Shown here piece after piece: positions 49,952 through 58,624 of a stretch of 64,000 nt of DNA (the stretch's first letter is position 1; every line of letters starts with the position of its first letter). The stretch comes from SB11 sp037968475 (GTDB lineage Bacteria > Bacteroidota > Bacteroidia > UBA8524). A program made the translations under genes and the position numbers. The notes beneath the pieces were generated by a model. The model was not told where the DNA came from. It worked only from the letters and a program-made list of their open reading frames with translations, and made no database searches. The stretch lies in NCBI GenBank assembly GCA_037968475.1, contig JBBKVO010000035.1:1-64000 (forward strand), given 5' to 3'.

Positions 49952-51769
49952 CTATTCATCGGGCAAACGCATTACCACAAATTTTCCGTTGGTAATTGTG
50001 GCTAATTTGTTAGTGGATGTGCCTGAGAAAGTATATAGCATCATTGTACCACTAAATGTACCCGACACCTCGCCACCGGCAGCTTCGTATTTTTGTAGTA
50101 CAAATGTTATTCCCCCATTGCCATAGAATCCTTTACTTTCTGCGGGTAAACTAACACTAAAACTATCGTTAAAGATTGTGGGAATTGTACCCACTTTGGG
50201 GTTTATTATTCCAAATGAAGTGTATTCATTTGGTGTATTGGTAAGGAAACTGATACCAAGTATATTGTTTTGAGTTCTTAATATCGAATTTGCATTTTTC
50301 ATGTTATCAAATTTTACGGTTTTAACTCCTGACCCATCATCATAATCGAAGCTAAATACAGGAGTTATTGATTTTGAAGGGCAAGCTATAATAGGGCCTA
50401 AGTCGATAGATTTATCTTTTGTAGGTTGTGTAATACTTACTTTGTACAACTGACCCACTGATGCATTATGGATAAATAACTCGGCGGCCTCTCCGTTTGA
50501 AAACAGGGAAACTCCCAACCTACCATTTTCTATTATACCTCTATAGCTTTGTGTGGCTGTTTTTATTATTGCATATCCGTTTAGCGGGCTATTGTTACAA
50601 TCGTAAATGGTAGCACGCACTTTCTGACGACAGGGAACTGTTATCTCTCCCATATCTTTTACTTGGTCATTGGCTAATGAAGGTACAGGAGCTTTTACAT
50701 CCATATTTACACCCGAAGCAAGGTCTCGTACTCCTAATTCAAACTCAATACCTGTAGGCACCCAACGTTCCCAGTTTCCGTCAGAATCTACCCACGCGCA
50801 AGTTTGTCCGGTTAACATAAGTAAGTTTTGTACTACATCACCTTCGCAATCTCTTACCTTTCCTTTTAGTTTAGCACGGTTGCCGGGTACATCACAATTC
50901 CAGTAGGTAAAGTGTGATACTGTGCCTACATATTTGCCGTTTTGCAATTTTGCCTCACCTTCTTCAATCCACACGCCTTTGTTCTCATCAAAATACCAAA
51001 GGGGTATTGTGGCGGGGGCTTTGCCTTGCATACCGGTTGGCACGGGCATGCTAATATCAGCCTTTTGTCCATCGGCTAGTTGCAATTGGTTCCCTGCATC
51101 GTCGCGCAGTTCAACCCCTACCATACCATAAGAGTATAACATTACATCCTGTCCTTGAGCATTATAGGCTCTTAAATCTCCACCGGGGGTAACTTGTGCA
51201 AAATTATCGGCTGTGGGATTTAGGTATACAGATGCTACATTTACATTGCCTGTATAGGGTTTCCCATCAAGTGTTTTAACTGCATTTGCAGGAAATTTTA
51301 CGTTGGCGCCGCCTGTTATTTCTATTTCTTTACCTGTGGCTGCGGCAAACGTTTGCGTGCTATTTTGTGGCAGCATTACTAATTGGGTAGAGAATACTCC
51401 GCCTGCTTTTCCTTGCACTGTAACCGAGCCAAAAAAGTATCCTTTTTTGGTGGCTTTGATATAGCAAAAATCACCTGTAAAAGGGGCATTATTCAACTCA
51501 AAAGCTCCGTTTTCATCTGTAGTAAAGGTTTTTGTGCCTGTGCTTACTATTGCATTTTGTACAGGGTTGTTGTTGTCATCAACCACAAAACCTAAAACGG
51601 TTGCCGAAAAGGTAACGGCGGGAGGTGTATAGGGATTTGGCGGAATGGTGGGGTTTTCAATTTTAGGTTCGTTGCCAATTGGATTTGGCGACTCTTGTTT
51701 TTTGCAATTGCTAATTAAAAACAGCAATAGCAAACCGGCTACAATGGTTGTTATTTTTTTGGTTTTCAT
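49952..51769 (-). CDS. CILP-like lipoprotein, paralogue 1
   Basis: 605 residues. The lipobox is LFLISNC, followed by KKQESPNP and a Pro-rich stretch. Domain one (residues about 50-125) is a carboxypeptidase regulatory-like domain (VLGFVVDDNNNPVQNAIV). Next comes FTGDFCYIKATKKGYFFGS, a marker of the family. The core domain (about 150-285) has GGANVKFPANAVKTLDG, PGGDLRAYNAQ, SYGMVGVELRD, PATIPLWYFDENKGVWIEEGEA and HFTYWNCD. This order recalls the central domain of animal CILP. A variable C-terminal half follows. It is probably a periplasmic or surface lipoprotein. Four such genes lie in a row. Confidence 0.75.
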   Translation of the reverse strand: MKTKKITTIVAGLLLLFLISNCKKQESPNPIGNEPKIENPTIPPNPYTPPAVTFSATVLGFVVDDNNNPVQNAIVSTGTKTFTTDENGAFELNNAPFTGDFCYIKATKKGYFFGSVTVQGKAGGVFSTQLVMLPQNSTQTFAAATGKEIEITGGANVKFPANAVKTLDGKPYTGNVNVASVYLNPTADNFAQVTPGGDLRAYNAQGQDVMLYSYGMVGVELRDDAGNQLQLADGQKADISMPVPTGMQGKAPATIPLWYFDENKGVWIEEGEAKLQNGKYVGTVSHFTYWNCDVPGNRAKLKGKVRDCEGDVVQNLLMLTGQTCAWVDSDGNWERWVPTGIEFELGVRDLASGVNMDVKAPVPSLANDQVKDMGEITVPCRQKVRATIYDCNNSPLNGYAIIKTATQSYRGIIENGRLGVSLFSNGEAAELFIHNASVGQLYKVSITQPTKDKSIDLGPIIACPSKSITPVFSFDYDDGSGVKTVKFDNMKNANSILRTQNNILGISFLTNTPNEYTSFGIINPKVGTIPTIFNDSFSVSLPAESKGFYGNGGITFVLQKYEAAGGEVSGTFSGTMMLYTFSGTSTNKLATITNGKFVVMRLPDE

Positions 51770-51898
51770 ATAGGTATTGTTTTTATATTCTATTTACAAT
51801 GCGCGCTTATAGTAAAGTACGTGGAATGCCAACCAAAGGGTTGGGTAAGGAATGGATATTTTTCTTTTTTTCGATAAAATTAATTTTTTACATAAAAA

Positions 51899-51926
51899 AG
51901 CCCTGCTGCACAAGTGCAACAGGGCT
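51899..51926 (-). terminator. terminator of the second CILP-like gene
   Basis: AGCCCTGCTGCAC pairs with GTGCAACAGGGCT (one mismatch) across AA, T-rich after it on the minus strand. Confidence 0.85.
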
Positions 51927-51947
51927 AAAACTAGTTACTGAAAACTA

Positions 51948-53798
51948 TTATCTAATATTTATTAAACGTTCGGCTACAAACTGGCCGTTTGTTATTGTTA
52001 CCTCTTCAGTACTGCTTTCAACTATTGCTGTTCCACTAAAAGTACCTTTTACAAATTCAGTTTCTTCACCTAAATGCGTTATTGTCATCACCATATTTGA
52101 TGATCTTAAAACCATACCCTTATCGTTAAAATACATTTGGGCAAAACCTTCCCCTATCGGAAAGAGACCCCCACCAATTAAAGGATAAATGCCTTCTCCT
52201 GCACCATTTATAAAGAAAAAGAAATGATATAAACTTTGCTTAGGGGTGGCATTTTCAGGATATACATCACTAAAATATATTTTGGTTCTAAAGGGAGCAC
52301 CATTGCTTGCTGTCTCTAGTCTGCACACCCCAGTATATGGTTTAACATATTTATAGCTAACATGTTGTTTGCCTTTCCCGTCGTTGCGTTCATAATCAAA
52401 GCTAATGCTTACCTCTCCATCAAATGTATTGCATATTTTTTTCTCTCCCCAGTTTATAGTAGTTCCTGAGGTGGGAAACGTTATAGGAAATATGCCAAAT
52501 GCTTTTTGCGCATCGTCGTATATAAATACTTCTGCGTTCTGGCCATTATTGGGTATTGAAACATCAAGTTTTGAATTAGTAACAATAAACCTTTTGTAGT
52601 AGCTGCCGTACTTAATATATCCGTAACCGTTTAGCGGAGTACCATCGCAATTTTTAATTGTGCCCACCAAACTAGAACGATTTTTTGGGTCGGCAACTAT
52701 ATTACCTAAATCATATTCTTTATTTGCTTCAAGAAATGGAGTTTGTATACTTACCCCTATAGGATCACCAAACTCATCCGTTAATTCAATATCCAAAGCA
52801 GTATTTGATACCACTTTTGATTGTATATGTCCTTTATTATCTGCTAACGAATTAAATTGACCTATTTTAACTTTTGCATAACTAATAGGGTCGCCGTCAC
52901 CGTTTACTATTGTGAAGTTAAGTATTGAGGGTGGGAAGGGCTTATCACAATTCCATGGGGTAAAGTGCCCTACATTACCAATGTAACTACCGTTTTGCAA
53001 GGTGGCTTCCCCTTCTTCTATCCAAATGCCTTTGATGTCATCAAAATACCAAAGGGGTATAGTAGCGGGGGCATCGGCTTGCATTGATGCAGGGACAGGA
53101 AATGTAAGTTGTGCTTGCTTACCTTTTGCCAACTGAAGTGGTTTACCCGCTTCATCTTCTAACTCTACATTTAGCATTCCTAACGAGTATAGCTGAACTT
53201 CTTTACCTTCTTTACTGTAGGCACGTAAATCGCCCCCGGGTATCAAACTACTAAAATTGTCGCTTGATGGATCTAAATGGGCTATGCTTACATTTACTTT
53301 TCCGTTATATACATTACCATCAATAGTTTGTATGACATTGGCGGGAAAACTGGCTTGCGCTCCTCCTAAAATATTTATGGCTGCTCCTTGTGAAGCATTA
53401 AAGGCTTGCACATTTGTTTTACGCGACATTACTAATGTAGTAGCAAACTTACTTCCTGCTTTGCCGTGTAAGGTAGTAGAGCCCGCAAAAAAACCTTTAC
53501 CTGTAGCTTTTATATAGCAAAAATCGCCTGTAAAACCTGCTTTGTTGATTACAAAGAACCCTTGCTCGTTTGTAGTAGCAGTGCTTTGCCCTGCACTGAC
53601 AACAGCTCCACTTACAGGTTGATGATTTTCATCTTCTACAAAACCTGATACTGATGCCGAAAATGTAACAGCAGGAACGCTGTAATTGTTATAATAAGGC
53701 AACTCCGGCTCGGGTGATTCTTTGCTTTTGCAGGTATAAAAATTAAATGCTGCAAATAACAATACTGACAGTGTAAAAAAACGATTTATGCTTCTCAT
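51948..53798 (-). CDS. CILP-like lipoprotein, paralogue 2
   Basis: 616 residues with the same order as its neighbours: lipobox (LFAAFNFYTC) with KSKESPEPE, regulatory-like domain (VSGFVEDENHQPVSGAVV), FTGDFCYIKATGKGFFAGS, core with GGAQASFPANVIQTIDG, PGGDLRAYSKEG, SLGMLNVELED, IPLWYFDDIKGIWIEEGEA and HFTPWNCD. The C-terminal half is unlike the other paralogues and contains a further regulatory-like fold (KIGQFNSLADNKGH). The start (ATG at 53798) begins a normal signal. It has its own terminator. Confidence 0.75.
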   Translation of the reverse strand: MRSINRFFTLSVLLFAAFNFYTCKSKESPEPELPYYNNYSVPAVTFSASVSGFVEDENHQPVSGAVVSAGQSTATTNEQGFFVINKAGFTGDFCYIKATGKGFFAGSTTLHGKAGSKFATTLVMSRKTNVQAFNASQGAAINILGGAQASFPANVIQTIDGNVYNGKVNVSIAHLDPSSDNFSSLIPGGDLRAYSKEGKEVQLYSLGMLNVELEDEAGKPLQLAKGKQAQLTFPVPASMQADAPATIPLWYFDDIKGIWIEEGEATLQNGSYIGNVGHFTPWNCDKPFPPSILNFTIVNGDGDPISYAKVKIGQFNSLADNKGHIQSKVVSNTALDIELTDEFGDPIGVSIQTPFLEANKEYDLGNIVADPKNRSSLVGTIKNCDGTPLNGYGYIKYGSYYKRFIVTNSKLDVSIPNNGQNAEVFIYDDAQKAFGIFPITFPTSGTTINWGEKKICNTFDGEVSISFDYERNDGKGKQHVSYKYVKPYTGVCRLETASNGAPFRTKIYFSDVYPENATPKQSLYHFFFFINGAGEGIYPLIGGGLFPIGEGFAQMYFNDKGMVLRSSNMVMTITHLGEETEFVKGTFSGTAIVESSTEEVTITNGQFVAERLINIR

Positions 53799-54012
53799 AA
53801 TGCTTGAAGGTTAGTTGTTTGTAAAGACTTCATTTATTTTAATTTGGTTGTGCTTAATTCTAAAATAAAACACAATATTATTAAGTTTAGTAACTCAATA
53901 ACGTAATATAGCATTGCAAACGTTGTATGCTTTTTGTCATTACTATTTAAACGTGTACTATTTTTTAATAAACGTGTACTGGGAGGACATTTTTCTATAA
54001 AAGAAGCAAAAA

Positions 54013-54040
54013 ACCCTGCTACACTTGTGTAGCAGGGTTA
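54013..54040 (-). terminator. terminator of the third CILP-like gene
   Basis: AACCCTGCTACAC pairs perfectly with GTGTAGCAGGGTT across TT, with an A/T-rich tail. Confidence 0.88.
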
Positions 54041-54075
54041 AGTTTATTATTTGTTAACTAGAATTGATAGTCTAT

Positions 54076-55914
54076 TTATTGCACATCGGGCAAACGCACG
54101 GCGGTGAAGTTACCTTGAGTAATCATCATAGCTTTAGGTACTATCCATTTATTATCTGAAAATAAATACCTCCCTTTAAATGTGCCTTTTATTTCTTGAC
54201 CTACATCACCGTATGCGGTTACGCTAACATTATCAGTATAACTTTTCACACCTAAAGCTTGGCTTTTTAAATCCATATTAACAGCTGGTTTTTTGGTATC
54301 GGTATTACCAAAAGAGCCTTGTAGTTTTCCGTTAAAGCTTATGCTTATATTATCTGCAGGGCTTGTTGACGAAAGAAATGTAACTGTAGTTAAGTTTTTT
54401 GATGTAGAGTAACTGGCTATCGCCAAATCAGGCTTTTTAATCTCGTAAGTCTTGGTTATTTCGCCATCAGTATAGGTAAAGCTAAAGCCTACTTTGTTTG
54501 CACCTGCATTTTCGGGGCATACACGTATAGTACCCAAATTTACCACTGGGGCACTTACTATATCAGTAGTATGTTCAAATAGGGCTTGTGTATGGGGGCT
54601 ATAAAAAACTATTTCTACCTTACCCGAGTTCAATTTATTTGATATTGCAAAATCGCCATTAATTACAGGCACAATTGCACCGTTTAAATTTCCGTTATCA
54701 CTAAAAATTGCATAACCACTGAACGGTTTATTAGAACAATCGGTAACTTTAGCTATTGCTTTGCTACAACTACTAACATCTTCTATTACCCCAATATCGG
54801 TTTCTTTTCCAGCAGGGGCACCTTCAGGTATGTTCTTAATAACAACAAATTCATTCTTTTCTTTATTAAAAACTTTAATCGCTAAAGCTTCACCTCCAGT
54901 TACAGTTGCTCTAAAATAGCCCCTGCTATCAGTATAACAACGATCTTGACCTACTATAATATCTCTACGAATGATAGGCTGTCCGAAACAATCCATTAAT
55001 TGCCCTTTTAAGCCACCGGAATTATATGGCTTATCACAATTCCAAGGGGTAAAGTGTTTTACTGTACCTACATAGGTATTACCTTGTTTAATGGCCTGTC
55101 CTTCTTCTATCCACACCCCTTTATCTTCATCAAAATACCAAAGTGGTATAGTAGCCGATGCTTCATTTAATTGTGAAGCCGAAATAGGGAATGTCAATGT
55201 TGCTTCTTTTCCATCAGCCAATTGCAGTTTATTACCTGCATCATCGTACAATTCAACATTTAACATTCCTAATGAGTATAATTTCACATTTTCACCTGTA
55301 AGAGTATAAGCACGTAAATCGCCTCCGGGTATCAGCTTAGAAAAGTTTTTATCATCAGGGTGTATTGGTGCAATGGCTACATGCACATTGCCTGTATAGG
55401 TGCTGCCATCTGCCTTTTTAACGGCATTGGCAGGGAAGTTTATTTTTGAACCATTGCTTAGAGCTATTTCTTTTGCATCAGAAGCTGCGTAAGTGAACAC
55501 ATCATTTTTAGGTTGTAGTGTAATCTCGGTCAGTAGTTTTGCGCCTGCTTCGCCATGTACAGTATTAGAACCTATAAAGTAACCTTGCTTTTCTACTTTT
55601 ATATAGCAAAAATCACCTGTAAAGGGCGCATTGTCTAAAATAAAAACACCAAAGTTATCGGTTGTAGTCGATTGTCCATTAGCAGTCACATTAGCACCTT
55701 GCACGGGCTGGCCATTAATATCGGCTACAAATCCCATTACCTGTGCCTTAAAAGTAATTGCAGGCGGTGTATAGGGGTTTTGAACTTGAGGCTGTTGTAT
55801 TGATGGAGGCCCTGATAATGTTGGGTTGGGCGACTCTGCTTTTTTACAGGTATAAAAAGCCATTGCCATTAATATAATTAATGCCCATTGTGATAATCTG
55901 ACAGTATTTTTCAT
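54076..55914 (-). CDS. CILP-like lipoprotein, paralogue 3
   Basis: 612 residues. The lipobox is ILMAMAFYTC with KKAESPNP. The regulatory-like domain starts at VMGFVADINGQPVQGANV, followed by FTGDFCYIKVEKQGYFIGS. The core has NGSKINFPANAVKKADG, PGGDLRAYTLTG, SLGMLNVELYD, IPLWYFDEDKGVWIEEGQA and HFTPWNCD. The C-terminal half starts with a short segment (GLKGQLMDCFGQP) that recalls paralogue 4 (NFRGSLMDC), then diverges. Closest in the core to paralogue 1. Transcribed from its own upstream region of about 230 bases. Confidence 0.75.
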   Translation of the reverse strand: MKNTVRLSQWALIILMAMAFYTCKKAESPNPTLSGPPSIQQPQVQNPYTPPAITFKAQVMGFVADINGQPVQGANVTANGQSTTTDNFGVFILDNAPFTGDFCYIKVEKQGYFIGSNTVHGEAGAKLLTEITLQPKNDVFTYAASDAKEIALSNGSKINFPANAVKKADGSTYTGNVHVAIAPIHPDDKNFSKLIPGGDLRAYTLTGENVKLYSLGMLNVELYDDAGNKLQLADGKEATLTFPISASQLNEASATIPLWYFDEDKGVWIEEGQAIKQGNTYVGTVKHFTPWNCDKPYNSGGLKGQLMDCFGQPIIRRDIIVGQDRCYTDSRGYFRATVTGGEALAIKVFNKEKNEFVVIKNIPEGAPAGKETDIGVIEDVSSCSKAIAKVTDCSNKPFSGYAIFSDNGNLNGAIVPVINGDFAISNKLNSGKVEIVFYSPHTQALFEHTTDIVSAPVVNLGTIRVCPENAGANKVGFSFTYTDGEITKTYEIKKPDLAIASYSTSKNLTTVTFLSSTSPADNISISFNGKLQGSFGNTDTKKPAVNMDLKSQALGVKSYTDNVSVTAYGDVGQEIKGTFKGRYLFSDNKWIVPKAMMITQGNFTAVRLPDVQ

Positions 55915-56057
55915 AACGGTATAAGATTAATATAGGTTTGTATATTAAAAGAATCCAATGCTTTAAAATACGTTGCATGTTAATTAAAAATAATTTCGAC
56001 AAACACACTGAATATCAGCTTGTTTTTTAAAAATAAAATCACGATATAGGGTTAAAT

Positions 56058-56109
56058 AAATCGTATTTTTATTATATAAATATGGTTTTGTATAATAAAA
56101 ATACGATTT
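56058..56109. repeat. perfect 19-bp AT-rich inverted repeat
   Basis: AAATCGTATTTTTATTATA (56058-56076) is repeated in inverted form at 56091-56109 with a 14-base loop. It lies between paralogue 4 (stop 56149) and paralogue 3. It may end transcription of paralogue 4, but the T tract lies inside the arm, so the role is unclear. Confidence 0.7.
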
Positions 56110-56148
56110 CGAGCAAGCAATGAAAAACCTAAAAGTACAGATGAACAC

Positions 56149-58029
56149 CTATTCTATTTTAGCAGAAAAAATTCCATTGCTTATATACAAACCTTCACCT
56201 ACAATAATTGCGGAATTAGGTGGGCCACTAAAAAAACCCTCAAAACTTCCATACACCCAGCCACCAGTATATTCATACCCTAAAACATCTAAACGTATAT
56301 TTGTAGAATAGGCAAGAAAACCAAAATCTTGTATAAAAATCAACATTTTTGGGGTTTGATAATTACCTCCACCACTAGGTGTATAAAAGGTATATGCCTT
56401 ATCACCCAAAAACTCTATTATTACTGAGTCTTTCAAAGGAGGTTTACTAACATATTTAATAGTAGTTATGTCATTTAAATCATCAAACCTTGCCCCGCTA
56501 TAAAAAAACTCTTTCATTTCATAGTCTGCATCTGTGTTCCCCTTCTTATAAGAAAATGCTATTTTAGCTATTGTGTTATTGCTATTCTCATTGCAGGTAT
56601 TAATAGTACCTAAATCTAGCATTATATCAGGTGTTAATGGAAGCTCAAGCATTTTAGTGTACAATGCCCCAGTAGTATGCTTATAAAAAGTTAAGGTTGC
56701 CTTTGCTCCATTATGAGGAACTTCAGCCTGTAAAACCCCTTCAGCAATCAACACTACTCGCTTTTTATTTTGATATTGCAAAATGGCATAACCATTAAAA
56801 TAATTTCCCCCACAATCTTTTATAACGCTATATATTGTGGTTCGGCAGGGCTGTATTATTACACCTATATCTGTTGATTGTCCTGAAACTACCTTTATTT
56901 TTTTATCAAGCTGTATTAAGGTATTGTTCTCATCATCATAGATAGAAACCCTATGTTCACCTGATGGCAATTGCCCGCTAAAGTTGCCAAAAAGATCTGT
57001 ATCAAAAACTATTTGTCCAATTTGTATTTGCCCAAACATCACTGTTTTTGCAACACAATCCATAAGAGAACCTCTAAAATTACCGACAGGGGGTAATGGT
57101 GGTGGTGGCGGAGGATATATAGTTTCTGGCCTTGGAGGTGGATTTCTTGGGGCTGTACCTTGATCAACATTGTGTGGTGTAAAATGTGTAACAACACCCA
57201 CATAATTATTATTTTGTAAGGAGGCTACTCCCTCTTCAATCCAAACACCCAAATCTTCATCAAAATACCATAAGGGTATTGTTGCAGGTGCTGCACTTAA
57301 CATTGTATTAGGCACGGGTATAGTTAAAGTTGATGGTTTTCCTTTAGCCAATTGCAAAGGTTTTCCAACATTATCAAAAATCTCTACATCAAGCATTCCA
57401 TAAGAGTATAGCATTACATCATCGCCGTTATGGTCAAATGCCCGCAAATCACCACCAGGTATTTCTAAGGAAAATAATGGATCAACAGGATTAAGATGGT
57501 TAATATAAACTTGAACTTCACCTATATACAAACTGTTATCATTGTTTACAAAAGCATTTGGCAGAAATTTAACTTTTGCACCACCAGGTATTTCTATTTC
57601 TTTCCCCTCTTTCACTTCAAATTTTTCTGGATTCCCATGAGGTCGCATAAAAATTTTTGTTTGATAATTTTTTCCTTTTTCACCGTGAAGGGTTTTAGAA
57701 CCAGTAAAAAATCCTTCTTTAGTTACTTTAATAAAGCAAAAGTCACTGGTAAATGAAGCTGCTTCATATTCAAAAACTCCATTCCCATCAGTAAAAGATA
57801 TTTGCCCATAAATTTCAACCTTTACACCAGTAATAGGTTGCCCATTAATTGATAGCACAATACCTTGCACTTGGGTTTGAAAACTTACAGGAGGGAGCTT
57901 GTATTGGGGCGATGTGCCAGCATTGGCTGGTAATTGATAATCTTTTAAAGGATTGGGAGATTCTGGTTTGTTACAGTTAGTCAACAGTAATATCAAAATT
58001 AAGAAGCAAAAACAAGTATTGGTTTTCAT
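56149..58029 (-). CDS. CILP-like lipoprotein, paralogue 4
   Basis: 626 residues. The lipobox is LILILLLTNC with NKPESPNP. The regulatory-like domain begins VQGIVLSINGQPITGVKV, followed by FTSDFCFIKVTKEGFFTGS. The core has GGAKVKFLPNAFVNNDN, PGGDLRAFDHNG, SYGMLDVEIFD, IPLWYFDEDLGVWIEEGVA and HFTPHNVD. This copy has a Pro-rich linker (PPPRPETIYPPPPPPLPP) not seen in the others. A TAAGTTTG box lies upstream. The C-terminal half is variable. Confidence 0.75.
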   Translation of the reverse strand: MKTNTCFCFLILILLLTNCNKPESPNPLKDYQLPANAGTSPQYKLPPVSFQTQVQGIVLSINGQPITGVKVEIYGQISFTDGNGVFEYEAASFTSDFCFIKVTKEGFFTGSKTLHGEKGKNYQTKIFMRPHGNPEKFEVKEGKEIEIPGGAKVKFLPNAFVNNDNSLYIGEVQVYINHLNPVDPLFSLEIPGGDLRAFDHNGDDVMLYSYGMLDVEIFDNVGKPLQLAKGKPSTLTIPVPNTMLSAAPATIPLWYFDEDLGVWIEEGVASLQNNNYVGVVTHFTPHNVDQGTAPRNPPPRPETIYPPPPPPLPPVGNFRGSLMDCVAKTVMFGQIQIGQIVFDTDLFGNFSGQLPSGEHRVSIYDDENNTLIQLDKKIKVVSGQSTDIGVIIQPCRTTIYSVIKDCGGNYFNGYAILQYQNKKRVVLIAEGVLQAEVPHNGAKATLTFYKHTTGALYTKMLELPLTPDIMLDLGTINTCNENSNNTIAKIAFSYKKGNTDADYEMKEFFYSGARFDDLNDITTIKYVSKPPLKDSVIIEFLGDKAYTFYTPSGGGNYQTPKMLIFIQDFGFLAYSTNIRLDVLGYEYTGGWVYGSFEGFFSGPPNSAIIVGEGLYISNGIFSAKIE

Positions 58030-58055
58030 AGTATTTAAAAAAAATTACCCTCTAC

Positions 58056-58063
58056 CAAACTTA
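58056..58063 (-). promoter_or_regulatory. -7 box of CILP-like paralogue 4
   Basis: On the minus strand TAAGTTTG, 26 bases before the ATG at 58029. No clear -33 element at the expected distance. Confidence 0.5.
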
Positions 58064-58231
58064 GTTATCACAACACGTACATTTGTTGCATATAACGCAA
58101 CACTAACAAGATAAAATTGCAATTTTTGCAAAAACCATATCTAAGAGAGTTACACATACTCTCTATCCATCTGCCAAAATTTCACCTCACATGGCAGCAC
58201 ATACTGAAACTGTGGCAGTAAAATCTCAATG

Positions 58232-58247
58232 GCACAAAAGATGCTGA
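58232..58247 (+). promoter_or_regulatory. sigma-54-type promoter of groES-groEL
   Basis: TGGCAC-AAAAG-ATGCT fits TGGCAC-N5-TTGCT with one mismatch and keeps the GG-N10-GC spacing. The ATG of groES is 43 bases downstream. Upstream are CTGCCA (58171-58176) and two TGGCAG copies (58192-58197, 58215-58220), which could bind an activator. No CIRCE element was found. Confidence 0.5.
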
Positions 58248-58290
58248 TGAGGCTGTATAGTTAAAATTTAAAAATTTTATTAGTAATCTT

Positions 58291-58572
58291 ATGACACTAA
58301 AACCAGTAGCAGGAACTCAAAATAGAGTTGTTGTTGAGCCTGCACCAGCAGAGACTAAAACCGCATCAGGTATCATTATCCCCGATTCAGCTAAAGAAAA
58401 ACCCCAAAGAGGCACTGTAGTATCGGTAAGTGAAGTAGATGAAAAAGGCAATAAGCCCGCTGTAAAAGCAGGTGATGTTGTGCTATATGGTAAATATGCC
58501 GGCACTGAAATAAGTGTAGAGGGCAAAGACTACCTGATAATGCGTGAGACTGACATCTTCGCAATTATTTAA
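58291..58572 (+). CDS. groES: co-chaperonin GroES
   Basis: 93 residues. It caps GroEL and releases folding substrate into the chamber. The mobile loop is TASGIIIPDSAKEKPQRG near residues 23-40, the base has GDVVLYGKYAGTEI, and the end is DYLIMRETDIFAII. Length is normal. It starts 53 bases before groEL and is co-transcribed with it. Confidence 0.97.
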   Translation: MTLKPVAGTQNRVVVEPAPAETKTASGIIIPDSAKEKPQRGTVVSVSEVDEKGNKPAVKAGDVVLYGKYAGTEISVEGKDYLIMRETDIFAII

Positions 58573-58624
58573 TCTATTTTAACTCGCTAAAACATTAGAT
58601 AACGATTTTAAAAATTTAAACGAA

